From Cellulophaga sp. HaHaR_3_176 (GTDB lineage: Bacteria; Bacteroidota; Bacteroidia; Flavobacteriales; Flavobacteriaceae): 64,000 nucleotides of DNA. Below are positions 47,136-56,041 of the stretch, piece by piece. Each line of letters begins with the position of its first letter. Positions within the stretch are counted from its first letter, which is position 1. The notes beneath the pieces were generated by a model. The model was not told the origin of the DNA. It worked only from the letters and a program-made list of their open reading frames with translations, and did not search any database. The position numbers and the translations under genes were made by a program. The DNA is taken from NCBI RefSeq assembly GCF_019021925.1, contig NZ_CP058990.1, positions 2,258,001-2,322,000 on the forward strand, in the 5' to 3' direction.

Positions 47136-48186
47136 ACTTATTATGTTTACTAAAGCTTACATTTTCTTTAGTTAAAATCTCTATTGGTGAATATATTCGT
47201 TCATCTAATTCCTTTTTATCTACTAAAAAATCTACTATTAATTTAATAGCTTCATAAGCTTCTTTAAAAGGCTGTTGCGATATTAAAAATGCTACTTTTT
47301 CATTTTCTAAGCACATTACATTCTTATCAGTACCATCAAAACCAATAAGTACTAAATCGTTTATTTTTGTAGAGCTAATGGCGTTTGCAAATGTAAACAC
47401 CCTACTATTAGGTACATAAACGCCTTTTATACTAGGGTTCTCAATAAACATAGTCTCCAACTTTTCTTTTAACTCTTTCGTATTATCTAAATCAATGACA
47501 TTTACATTAATAACATTGATAGGCGCTCTATTTGTCGGAAAATAATCTTCAAAACCTTTTATTCTATTATATATAGCATGGTTATTATCTAGGTTTATCC
47601 TTGTTTGCATAATGGCAATCGTGCTCTTTCCCTCTAAAGAAAGCCGCATTAATTTCCCTGCTAAAAAACCACTCATATACGAATCTTGCCCGATAAATGA
47701 AATATTATTACATCCTTCTAAATTAATATTCAAGAATAAATAAGGAATCTCTTTCTGATCTAATTCTTTTGTTAAAACTCTAGTAGCAGAACCAAATAAA
47801 GGAGCTAATAAAATAGCATCTGGCTGTGAAGTAATTATTTTTTTTAATTGATGTACATAAGAAGCTTCATCAAACTGATTAAAATTAAAACACGCCACAT
47901 TTGCTCCAATTTTCTTCACTTCATCTTTAGCTTTCAAAACTCCCATTGTTGGAGATTTCCAAAAAGTATTTTCAGTGTCATAATCAGGAATCAGAACTGC
48001 AATTTGAACCCTTTTATTTAAAGCTAATGAGCTTGCTAATGCATTAATTTGAAAATCATGTTTTTCTATGATTAACTTAATCTTAGCTTCTGTTTTCTTA
48101 GAAACTCCTCCCCTATTGTGAATTACCCTATCTACAGTACCTGCAGAAACTTTAGCCTCTTTTGCAATGTCATTAATAGTAACCAT
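47134..48186 (-). CDS. LacI-family regulator of the glucuronate operon
   Basis: A 350-residue protein. The N-terminal helix-turn-helix TINDIAKEAKVSAGTVDRVI and hinge are followed by a periplasmic-binding-protein sensor (VQIAVLIPDYDTENTFW; DAILLAPLFGSAT; LIGFDGTDKNVMC). It is transcribed away from the SDR-UxuA-UxaC-TRAP operon across an intergenic region with two matching operators, so it probably represses both promoters until a uronate or aldonate is present. The effector is inferred. Confidence 0.9.
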   Translation of the reverse strand: MVTINDIAKEAKVSAGTVDRVIHNRGGVSKKTEAKIKLIIEKHDFQINALASSLALNKRVQIAVLIPDYDTENTFWKSPTMGVLKAKDEVKKIGANVACFNFNQFDEASYVHQLKKIITSQPDAILLAPLFGSATRVLTKELDQKEIPYLFLNINLEGCNNISFIGQDSYMSGFLAGKLMRLSLEGKSTIAIMQTRINLDNNHAIYNRIKGFEDYFPTNRAPINVINVNVIDLDNTKELKEKLETMFIENPSIKGVYVPNSRVFTFANAISSTKINDLVLIGFDGTDKNVMCLENEKVAFLISQQPFKEAYEAIKLIVDFLVDKKELDERIYSPIEILTKENVSFSKHNK

Positions 48187-48218
48187 ATAGAGCTATTCTA
48201 GTTAAAAAATTATTTTTA

Positions 48219-48238
48219 CGTGTGCGCACACAAATATT
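48219..48238 (-). promoter_or_regulatory. Operator 1 and promoter of the LacI gene
   Basis: GTGTGCGCACAC at 48220-48231 is a perfect 12-bp palindrome within TTTACGTGTGCGCACACAAA. On the minus strand it directly follows a -7-like AATATTTG (plus 48231-48238), so a bound repressor would sit on the transcription start. Confidence 0.75.
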
Positions 48239-48270
48239 GGTAAATATAGTGAATATAAAAAAATTCTATC

Positions 48271-48292
48271 TATATTTACGTGTGCGTACACG
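48271..48292 (+). promoter_or_regulatory. Operator 2 and promoter of the glucuronate operon
   Basis: CGTGTGCGTACACG at 48279-48292 is a palindrome with one mismatched pair at the centre. It directly follows the -7-like TATATTTA (48271-48278). Its centre is exactly 60 bp from that of operator 1, and both share TTTACGTGTGCG. Confidence 0.75.
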
Positions 48293-48368
48293 GAAATTTT
48301 AATAAAAAATTAAAATCAACATGTAACACTTCGTGTTTATAAAAATAACCTAAGTAAAATAACAGGTA

Positions 48369-49184
48369 ATGAATTTGTTTGATATAGAAAATAAAGTAAT
48401 CTTAATCACAGGCGGTGGCGGCGTATTAGGCGGTGAAATGTCTAACTACCTATTGGGAAATGGTGCTACAGTTATTGTACTTGATCGTAGAGAAGAAACT
48501 ATAAATACTTCTTTAGATAAATTAAAAAAAGTTAGCACCAATGTTTTCGGTTATGTATGTGATGTACTAGATGAAACTAGCTTAAAAGAAATTGCCGATA
48601 AAATTGTAGAGGCACATGGCAAAATAGATGTACTGATTAATGCTGCGGGCGGTAATATGCCTGGCGCAACAATTGGTGTCGATCAAACAATTTTCGATGT
48701 AAACATTGATCACTTTAAAAAGGTTGTCGATTTAAATTTATTCGGAAGTATTTTACCTGCTCTAGTTTTTGGCAAAAAAATGGTTGAAAACAAAACAGGT
48801 GTTATCATCAATATATCTTCAATGACTGCCCAGAGTGCTATTACACGTGTAGTTGGTTATTCTGCATCTAAAGCAGCTATTGATAATTTCACAAAATGGT
48901 TATCTGTAGAATTAGCTTCTAAATTTGGAGAAGGATTACGTGTTAACGCAATTGCTCCTGGCTTTTTTATTGGCAATCAAAATAGAGACTTATTAATAGA
49001 TAAAGAAACGGGTAAATATACCGATCGCGGAGATACTATTATTAGAAATACTCCTATGAATCGTTTTGGAGAAACAGATGAATTAAACGGGACTATTCAT
49101 TATTTATGTGCAGATGCTTCAAAGTTTGTTACAGGAATTGTAGTACCTATTGATGGAGGATTTAGTGCATTTAGCGGAGTCTAA
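48369..49184 (+). CDS. SDR-family D-mannonate oxidoreductase (fructuronate reductase)
   Basis: A 271-residue short-chain dehydrogenase with the nucleotide motif TGGGGVLGGEMS, the NAAGG motif and the catalytic YSASKAAI. In Bacteroidota such an SDR usually replaces UxuB next to uxuA and uxaC. It would reduce D-fructuronate to D-mannonate with NAD(P)H. First gene of the operon, 16 nt before uxuA. Confidence 0.85.
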   Translation: MNLFDIENKVILITGGGGVLGGEMSNYLLGNGATVIVLDRREETINTSLDKLKKVSTNVFGYVCDVLDETSLKEIADKIVEAHGKIDVLINAAGGNMPGATIGVDQTIFDVNIDHFKKVVDLNLFGSILPALVFGKKMVENKTGVIINISSMTAQSAITRVVGYSASKAAIDNFTKWLSVELASKFGEGLRVNAIAPGFFIGNQNRDLLIDKETGKYTDRGDTIIRNTPMNRFGETDELNGTIHYLCADASKFVTGIVVPIDGGFSAFSGV

Positions 49185-49200
49185 TTAAAATATTAAAAAG

Positions 49201-50376
49201 ATGGAACAAACATGGCGTTGGTACGGACCAAATGATCCCGTATCGTTATCAGATATAAAACAAGCAGGCGCAACTGGTATTGTCTCTGCTTTACATCAAA
49301 TTTCAAACGGAGAAGTTTGGGAAGTTGCTGCAATTAAAGAACGCAAAGCTATTATTGAGAGCGTTGGATTAACATGGAGTGTGGTAGAAAGTATACCCGT
49401 TCATGAAAACATTAAAACACGTTCTGGTAATTTTGAAACATATATTGAGAATTACAAGCAGAGTATTAAAAATTTAGCTTCTTGTGGTATCCATATTATA
49501 TGTTATAATTTTATGCCCGTTCTAGATTGGACCAGAACATCACTTGATTACGAAGTAGAAGATGGTTCTAAAGCACTACGTTTTGATGTAACTGCTTTTG
49601 CTGCATTTGAATTATTTTTATTAAAAAGACCTGGTGCAGAAAACACATATTCAGACACTCAAAAAGTTGAAGCTAAAGCATATATTGATCAATTATCAGA
49701 TGCTGACAAAACACAATTAATAAATAATATTATTGCAGGGCTACCTGGTGCTGAAGAAGGCTACACTTTAGAGCAATTTCAAAAAGTTTTAGATACTTAT
49801 GATGCTATTGATGCTCCTAAATTGAGAGAAAACTTAGTGGCTTTCTTAAAAGAAATTATTCCTGTTGCTGCTCAAGAAAATGTAGTAATGTGTATTCACC
49901 CTGATGACCCTCCTTTTCCTATTTTAGGCTTACCTAGAGTAGTTAGTACAGAGGCAGATTATGCTTATTTATTTAAGCAAGTACCACATATAGCAAACGG
50001 GATAACCTATTGCACTGGGTCTTTAGGGGTAAGAGAAGACAATAATTTAGTCCAGATTTTTAAGCATTTTGCCGATCGTGTACATTTTATTCACCTTAGA
50101 AGCACAAAAAGAGATGCAAAAGGCAACTTTTTTGAAGCTAACCATTTAGATGGCGATGTAGACATGTATAGTGTCGTAAAAGAAATTCTTTTAGAGCAAA
50201 AGCGTAGAACTAAAGAAGGTCGAAAAGATGCTATAATACCTATGCGACCAGATCACGGCCACCAAATGTTGGATGATTTAAAGAAAAAAACAAACCCTGG
50301 ATACTCAGGAATTGGAAGGTTACGTGGTTTAGCAGAATTAAGAGGATTAGAATTAGGTATCAAAAACAGTTTATAA
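49201..50376 (+). CDS. uxuA: D-mannonate dehydratase
   Basis: A 391-residue TIM-barrel enzyme starting [20 protein letters not shown], the UxuA hallmark. Further motifs are [40 protein letters not shown] and [12 protein letters not shown], which supply the metal ligands. It dehydrates D-mannonate to 2-keto-3-deoxygluconate (KDG). KDG kinase and aldolase are not in the window. Confidence 0.96.
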   Translation: MEQTWRWYGPNDPVSLSDIKQAGATGIVSALHQISNGEVWEVAAIKERKAIIESVGLTWSVVESIPVHENIKTRSGNFETYIENYKQSIKNLASCGIHIICYNFMPVLDWTRTSLDYEVEDGSKALRFDVTAFAAFELFLLKRPGAENTYSDTQKVEAKAYIDQLSDADKTQLINNIIAGLPGAEEGYTLEQFQKVLDTYDAIDAPKLRENLVAFLKEIIPVAAQENVVMCIHPDDPPFPILGLPRVVSTEADYAYLFKQVPHIANGITYCTGSLGVREDNNLVQIFKHFADRVHFIHLRSTKRDAKGNFFEANHLDGDVDMYSVVKEILLEQKRRTKEGRKDAIIPMRPDHGHQMLDDLKKKTNPGYSGIGRLRGLAELRGLELGIKNSL

Positions 50377-50379
50377 GCA

Positions 50380-51789
50380 ATGGCTTCAATAACATCAAAA
50401 AACTTTATTACAGATAATTTTTTATTGAATTCTGATATAGCCGTAAAACTATATCATGATTTTGCTAAAAACATGCCAATAATTGATTATCACAATCATT
50501 TATCACCAAAGCAAATTGCAGAAAATAAGCCTATGGCTAATCTTTCTGATGCTTGGCTAAATGGTGACCATTATAAATGGCGCGCTATGAGAGCTAATGG
50601 TATCGATGAAAAGTATATTACAGGTAATGCATCACAAGAAGAAAAGTTCAACAAATGGGCAGAAACAGTACCTTATACCTTACGAAACCCTTTATTTCAT
50701 TGGACACATTTAGAGTTAAAACGTTATTTTGATGTAGATGAAATTTTACAAGAAAATACTGCTTTCGCTATTTATAGTAAAGCCAATAAAATTTTAGCAG
50801 ATAAAACTCCTGCACAACTTCTTAAACAAATGAATGTAGAAGTTATTTGTACTACAGATGACCCTATTGATAGTTTAGAATACCATCAAGAAATTGTAAA
50901 GCAAGGTTTTTTCACTAAAGTATACCCAACTTTTAGACCTGATCAACTTTTCTTAATCAATAAAGATTCTTTCAAAAGCTATTTAGAGAAATTAGAAACT
51001 TGTGTTTCTTTCTCTATAAATTCTTTAGATGATTTATTAAAGGCTATACAAAGCAGAGTAGATTTTTTTGATGATAATGGTTGTCGTTTATCTGACTTTG
51101 GATTAGAGCAAATTTATGCCTTTCACTTTACAGATGATGACGTTAATACTATTTTGAAAAAAAGACTTTCTGGAGCTGAACTTTCTGAAAATGAAATGAA
51201 TAGTTACAAATCATGCATACAATATCATTTAAGTAAAATGTATCATGCTAAAAATTGGATACAACAGTTTCACTTAGGAGCACTTAGAGATAATAACACT
51301 CGTTTATTGGAAGAATTAGGAGCCGATTCTGGTTGTGATTCTATGGGAGATAATACGCATGCAAAATCCATGTCTGCCTTTTTCGGTAGGTTAGATTATG
51401 AAAATATCTTAGCTAAAACTATTAGTTATAATTTAAATCCGTCGCAAAATGAAGTTTTTGCTACTATGATGGGAAATTATAATACTGGAGAATGTGCCGG
51501 TAAAATGCAATGGGGATCTGGTTGGTGGTTTTTAGACCAAAAAGATGGTATGGAAAAACAAATGAATGCACTTTCTAATATGGGATTATTAAGTAAATTT
51601 ATTGGAATGCTTACGGATAGTAGAAGTTTTTTATCTTTTCCAAGGCATGAATATTTCAGACGTATTTTATGTGATTTAATTGCTGAAGATGTTCGCAAAG
51701 GTTTAGTTCCTGATGACATCAACTTCTTAGGTAAAATGATCCAAGATATTTGTTATAATAATGCGGTAAATTATTTTAAATTCAACTAA
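50380..51789 (+). CDS. uxaC: Glucuronate isomerase
   Basis: A 469-residue amidohydrolase-superfamily enzyme with MPIIDYHNHLSPKQIA near residue 30, DALxxCTTDDP-type VICTTDDPIDSLEYH, and the C-terminal GMLTDSRSFLSFPRHEYFRR. It isomerises D-glucuronate to D-fructuronate (and galacturonate to tagaturonate). Its glucuronate can come from the GH115 enzymes and from the inositol oxygenase. It starts 3 nt after uxuA. Confidence 0.96.
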   Translation: MASITSKNFITDNFLLNSDIAVKLYHDFAKNMPIIDYHNHLSPKQIAENKPMANLSDAWLNGDHYKWRAMRANGIDEKYITGNASQEEKFNKWAETVPYTLRNPLFHWTHLELKRYFDVDEILQENTAFAIYSKANKILADKTPAQLLKQMNVEVICTTDDPIDSLEYHQEIVKQGFFTKVYPTFRPDQLFLINKDSFKSYLEKLETCVSFSINSLDDLLKAIQSRVDFFDDNGCRLSDFGLEQIYAFHFTDDDVNTILKKRLSGAELSENEMNSYKSCIQYHLSKMYHAKNWIQQFHLGALRDNNTRLLEELGADSGCDSMGDNTHAKSMSAFFGRLDYENILAKTISYNLNPSQNEVFATMMGNYNTGECAGKMQWGSGWWFLDQKDGMEKQMNALSNMGLLSKFIGMLTDSRSFLSFPRHEYFRRILCDLIAEDVRKGLVPDDINFLGKMIQDICYNNAVNYFKFN

Positions 51790-51794
51790 AAGTT

Positions 51795-52769
51795 ATGAAG
51801 TATCGTACGCTACTCTTTATCATTCTTACCTTGTTTATCGCTTCGTGTAAAGAAGAGTCTGGAAGTAAAACGCTTTATTTAGCACATACTTTACCACAAA
51901 CTCATCCTGTACACAAAGGAATTTTAAAATTTCAAGAAGCTTTAGATAAAAAATCTGGTGGTACTTTAAAAATCAAAATTTTCCCTGATGGCCAATTAGG
52001 GTCTGAACGTGAAGTTTTAGAATTATTACAAATTGGAAGTGTTGCTATAACTAAAGTTAGTGCTGCAACTATGTCTAATTTTGTGCCTGAATACCATGTA
52101 CTAGGCATACCTTATTTATTTAGAGATAAAGAGCATCAATTTGATGTTTTGGAAGGGCCGATTGGTAAATCTATCTTAGAAAAAGGAAGTAAATTTTACT
52201 TACGTGGCTTATGCTATTATGATGCAGGTAGCCGAAGCTTTTACACAAGTAATAAAGCAATTAGAACTCCTGATGATTTAAAAGGGTTAAAGATTCGTGT
52301 AATGAACAACCAAATGGCAATTAACATGGTTAATGCTATGGGAGGTTCTGCTACACCAATGGCTTACGGAGAATTGTATACAGCAATACAACAAGGCGTT
52401 GTTGATGGTGCAGAAAATAATGCACCTTCTTTTGTTTCTTCTAATCATTTTGAAGTAAGTAAATATTATACACTTGATCAACATTCTGCAGTACCAGATG
52501 TACTTTTAATAAGCACTAAATACTGGGACACATTATCTGAAGAAGAAAAGATTTGGGTACAAGAAGCCGCAGAAGAATCTGCTGAAGCTGAAAAAAAATA
52601 CTGGAACGATTCTGTTGAAGAGTCTATGAAAATAGCTTCTGAAGCTGGTGTAGAGATAATTATTCCTGAAAAATCTTTATTTGCTGAAAAATCTAAATCA
52701 GTTTTAGAAGAATTCGAAAAGGAAAATCCTGAATTAAAAAGCTTAATTAAACAAATTAAAAAGAACTAA
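51795..52769 (+). CDS. TRAP transporter substrate-binding protein (DctP type), lipidated
   Basis: A 324-residue DctP-like receptor with THPVHKGILKFQEALDKKSG, the ligand-contact stretch GLKIRVMNNQMAINMVNAMG, and GELYTAIQQGVVDGAENN. The signal ends FIASCKEE with a lipobox Cys, so the receptor is membrane-anchored rather than free in the periplasm. The operon points to glucuronate or a related uronate as ligand. Confidence 0.93.
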   Translation: MKYRTLLFIILTLFIASCKEESGSKTLYLAHTLPQTHPVHKGILKFQEALDKKSGGTLKIKIFPDGQLGSEREVLELLQIGSVAITKVSAATMSNFVPEYHVLGIPYLFRDKEHQFDVLEGPIGKSILEKGSKFYLRGLCYYDAGSRSFYTSNKAIRTPDDLKGLKIRVMNNQMAINMVNAMGGSATPMAYGELYTAIQQGVVDGAENNAPSFVSSNHFEVSKYYTLDQHSAVPDVLLISTKYWDTLSEEEKIWVQEAAEESAEAEKKYWNDSVEESMKIASEAGVEIIIPEKSLFAEKSKSVLEEFEKENPELKSLIKQIKKN

Positions 52770-52771
52770 TA

Positions 52772-53263
52772 ATGAACAAATTAGATACACTCTTTAAAAA
52801 TACTTGCAAAGTAATGGAAGTACTTTTGATACTTATTTTTGCGTTATTAGTTTTAGACGTTTTATGGCAAGTTTTCTCTAGATACCTTTTAAATATATCT
52901 TTTTCTTGGACAGAAGAGTTTGCTCGTTTTTCATTGATTTGGCTCGCTATATTAGGGGCAGCTTATTTAAGTGCTAAAAGAGAGCATTTATCTATGGATT
53001 TTTTATATCAAAAATTCTCACCAACTACCAGAAAAAAAGTACTCCTATTTATTGAAGTGTGTGTATTTCTATTTGCTTTAATTGTTATGGTTGTCGGAGG
53101 GTTCAACCTAGTTTATACTACATTAGATTTAGAACAACTTTCAGGAACTCTAAGAATACCATTAGGGTATGTTTATAGTATTTTTCCTTTAAGCGGGTTA
53201 CTAATGATGTGCTTTTCTATTTACCATATATCCAAAATAAAATCTAACCAAATAACCGAATAA
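52772..53263 (+). CDS. TRAP transporter small membrane subunit (DctQ type)
   Basis: A 163-residue protein with four predicted membrane helices and the DctQ pattern FSWTEEFARFSLIWLAILGAA. It pairs with the large subunit encoded 2 nt downstream. Confidence 0.93.
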   Translation: MNKLDTLFKNTCKVMEVLLILIFALLVLDVLWQVFSRYLLNISFSWTEEFARFSLIWLAILGAAYLSAKREHLSMDFLYQKFSPTTRKKVLLFIEVCVFLFALIVMVVGGFNLVYTTLDLEQLSGTLRIPLGYVYSIFPLSGLLMMCFSIYHISKIKSNQITE

Positions 53264-53265
53264 TT

Positions 53266-54570
53266 ATGAGTATTGAAGTTATAAGTATTATCGTTCTATT
53301 TGTTAGTTTTTTTATTTTATTAATGCTTAAAGTACCTGTAGCATATTCTATAGGTATCTCTACCACCATTAGTTTGCTACTAAATATTGAAAGCTTACCA
53401 GGTATCACTACTATAGCACAGCGAATGATTACTGGTATTGATAGTTTTGCACTACTTGCCATTCCATTTTTTGTATTAGCAGGTGAAATTATGAAAAGAG
53501 GTGGTATTGCCAATAGGCTTATCAACTTTGCAAAATCTTTAGTCGCTAGTTTACCTGGTGGTTTAGCTTATGTAAATGTATTAGCTTCTATGCTTTTTGG
53601 AGCTATTTCGGGGTCTGCAATTGCTGCAACTTCTGCTATAGGTAGTATTATGACAGATAGAATGGAAGAAGAAGGATACCCTAGAGAATTTAGTGCATCT
53701 GTAAATATTACATCATCTACTACAGGGTTATTAATTCCACCAAGCAATATTTTAATTGTATATGCTTTAGCCAGTGGAGGTACTGCCTCTGTAGCTGCCT
53801 TATTTATTGCAGGTTATTTACCTGGAATTTTATTAGGCTTGGCATTAATGGGCTATGTTGCTTTTGTGGCTATTCGCAGAAAATTTTCAAAAGAACAAAG
53901 AGCACCTTTAAAAGAAATATGGACTTATTTTAGAAAAGCTTTTTTTAGTCTTCTTTTACTTTTTATTGTTGTTGGAGGAATTGTTGCTGGTGTTTTCACT
54001 GCAACAGAGGCTTCTGTAATTGCTGTTTTATATGCTGCTATTCTTGCATTAATATATGGTGATATTCGCGTAAAAGATTTCCCTAGTGTATTATTAACTA
54101 GTGCAAAAACTACAGCCGTTGTAATGTTTTTAATTTGTACTTCAATGGCAATGTCATGGTTGTTTTCTTTTGAAAGCGTTCCTGAACTTATGAGTAACTT
54201 TTTATTAGAGCAGTTCAGCAATAAATTTGTCATCTTTTTAGTGATCAATATTATCTTATTAATTGTCGGGACATTTATGGATATTACTCCTGCAGTATTA
54301 ATATTTACACCAATTTTTCTACCTGTTGTTGTAGCCTTAGGAATGGATCCTGTTCATTTCGGAATCGTAATGGTGTTGAACCTTTGTATTGGACTGTGTA
54401 CCCCACCCGTAGGCACCATCCTTTTTGTGGGAAGTGGTGTTGCAAAAATATCAGTATCACAGGTCATTAAACCTTTATTGCCATTTTTAGCCATCATGGT
54501 TATTGTACTATTATTAGTACTTTATGTGCCTGAAATATCAATGTTTTTACCAAGATTATTTGATTTATAA
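53266..54570 (+). CDS. TRAP transporter large membrane subunit (DctM type)
   Basis: A 434-residue protein with about 12 membrane segments and the DctM motifs IPFFVLAGEIMKRGGIANRL, GAISGSAIAATSAIGSI, LIPPSNILIVYA and LNLCIGLCTPPVGTILFVG. It forms the Na+-driven translocation channel for uronate uptake. Last gene of the operon. Confidence 0.95.
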   Translation: MSIEVISIIVLFVSFFILLMLKVPVAYSIGISTTISLLLNIESLPGITTIAQRMITGIDSFALLAIPFFVLAGEIMKRGGIANRLINFAKSLVASLPGGLAYVNVLASMLFGAISGSAIAATSAIGSIMTDRMEEEGYPREFSASVNITSSTTGLLIPPSNILIVYALASGGTASVAALFIAGYLPGILLGLALMGYVAFVAIRRKFSKEQRAPLKEIWTYFRKAFFSLLLLFIVVGGIVAGVFTATEASVIAVLYAAILALIYGDIRVKDFPSVLLTSAKTTAVVMFLICTSMAMSWLFSFESVPELMSNFLLEQFSNKFVIFLVINIILLIVGTFMDITPAVLIFTPIFLPVVVALGMDPVHFGIVMVLNLCIGLCTPPVGTILFVGSGVAKISVSQVIKPLLPFLAIMVIVLLLVLYVPEISMFLPRLFDL

Positions 54571-54590
54571 TCTATATTAAAACATGAATA

Positions 54591-54627
54591 AAAAAAGCCT
54601 TGTAACTAAAAAATACGGGGCTTTTTA
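54591..54627 (+). terminator. Terminator of the glucuronate operon
   Basis: AAAAAGCCTTGTA pairs with TACGGGGCTTTTT over 13 positions, two of them G-T, around a 9-nt loop. It lies 21 nt after the DctM stop. Confidence 0.65.
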
Positions 54628-54914
54628 CATATAGTCTTAAAATTTACATCACACAGAAATAAGAGATAAAGAAACAACTCTATAAAGTAATACCTGTTAT
54701 ACAGTTGACTTGCTTACAAACTATTTAAAGCTTGAATTAACATAAAAAATAGAATTTTAATTAGCACTTTTTTTTGTAGATTTAATATCTCTTGAGCAAG
54801 TTAAGCTTATGAAATTGAGAGTTTTAAAATTATAAATTAAAGTATTCGAACATCTATTACAAATAAAAAATAGTAGCTAACCTCCTTTAATTATAGTAAT
54901 TAATTAGTATAGAT
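54628..54914. other. Intergenic region upstream of the second LacI gene
   Basis: The stretch is AT-rich. TAGATTTA near 54777 is a weak -7 candidate, and CTTGAGCAAG (54791-54800) is a short imperfect inverted repeat downstream of it. I see no gene. Confidence 0.35.
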
Positions 54915-55943
54915 ATGAGTAAAAAAATTACACTTAAAGAACTTGCTATCATATCTAAATTTTCTGTTTCAACTATTTCGAAAGCTCTTTCCGATAATAA
55001 TGAAATCAGCACAATAACCAAGAAAAAAATAAAAGCCATTGCTCGAAAGCATAATTACAAACCAAATGCAATGGCTAGAGGCTTAAAGTCTAAAAAAACA
55101 AAAACGATTGGCGTAATAATACCAAATATACTTACTCATTATTTTGCAAAAGTATTATCGGGTATAGAACAAGAAGTTACTAAAAGTGGTTATAATATAA
55201 TTACTTGCATTTCAAATGAATCTCATAAAAAAGAAGTAAAAAGTATAGAATTACTTGCTTCTGGTAGTGTTGATGGGTTTTTAATTTCTTTATCTAAAGA
55301 ATCTCAGAAAAAAAATGATTACAGCCATTTAAATGATGTTATCGAAAATGGCCTTCCCATTGTTATGTTCGATAGAACCTCTAATGAAGTTGTTTGCGAT
55401 AAAGTTATTATCAATGACTTTGAGTCTGCATATAACATAACTGAAGTACTTATTGATGCCTCGTGTAAAAACATAATATACATTTCTCCTTTAGGTGATA
55501 CTAATGTAGGTACTGAAAGAGCTAACGGATATTCTAAAGCTATCGAGGACAAATTTAACAACAGTACTAAACCAGTTGTATTAAATTTTACTGATTACTC
55601 TAAATTCTCTATTGAACTCGAAGAATACTTAGAAAAAAATGTTGTTGATGGTATAGTTTCTTCTAATGAACTTTCTGGAATATTTGCAATGAATTTAGCT
55701 ATATCAAAAGGATTGAAAGTACCAGACGACATCGCTTTTGTTGCTTTTACTGATGGAATTTTATCAAGAAATAGCAACCCTCCACTAACTATCGTTAATC
55801 AAAATGAAACAGAACTAGGGCGGCTAGCGGCAGCTACATTAATAAAAAGGTTAGAAAAAAAGAGTGATAATCAGTTTACGACTCAAATTTTAAACACCTC
55901 TATAATTCATAGAAAATCATCAAAAAAAAATATTCTTATTTGA
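54915..55943 (+). CDS. LacI-family regulator (second)
   Basis: A 342-residue classic LacI/GalR protein: helix-turn-helix ITLKELAIISKFSVSTISKAL, hinge HNYKPNAMARGLKSKKTKTI, and a sugar-sensor domain with GVIIPNILTHYFAKVLSGIE and AFVAFTDGILSRNSNPPLTI. It lies 98 nt upstream of an SSS symporter gene on the same strand, which it probably controls. The effector is unknown. Confidence 0.92.
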   Translation: MSKKITLKELAIISKFSVSTISKALSDNNEISTITKKKIKAIARKHNYKPNAMARGLKSKKTKTIGVIIPNILTHYFAKVLSGIEQEVTKSGYNIITCISNESHKKEVKSIELLASGSVDGFLISLSKESQKKNDYSHLNDVIENGLPIVMFDRTSNEVVCDKVIINDFESAYNITEVLIDASCKNIIYISPLGDTNVGTERANGYSKAIEDKFNNSTKPVVLNFTDYSKFSIELEEYLEKNVVDGIVSSNELSGIFAMNLAISKGLKVPDDIAFVAFTDGILSRNSNPPLTIVNQNETELGRLAAATLIKRLEKKSDNQFTTQILNTSIIHRKSSKKNILI

Positions 55944-55970
55944 GCTTTAAAAATTAAAAACCTTGTTGCC

Positions 55971-55986
55971 TTTTGTTGCAAAAAAA
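55971..55986 (+). promoter_or_regulatory. Putative LacI operator before the SSS gene
   Basis: TTTTGTTGCAAAAAAA is a 16-bp palindrome around TTGCAA with one mismatched pair, resembling LacI/GalR operators. It is 56 nt before the SSS start codon. Part of the match is a simple A-run, so confidence is limited. Confidence 0.4.
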
Positions 55987-56041
55987 GAATACACATTATT
56001 ATTGAGTATAAGTAAATCAAATTAACAATTAAATCAAGATT

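Noticed and set aside
53925..54248. 107-codon minus-strand frame inside the DctM gene
   Set aside because: Shadow of a conserved membrane protein gene; the composition reflects the reverse complement of hydrophobic codons.
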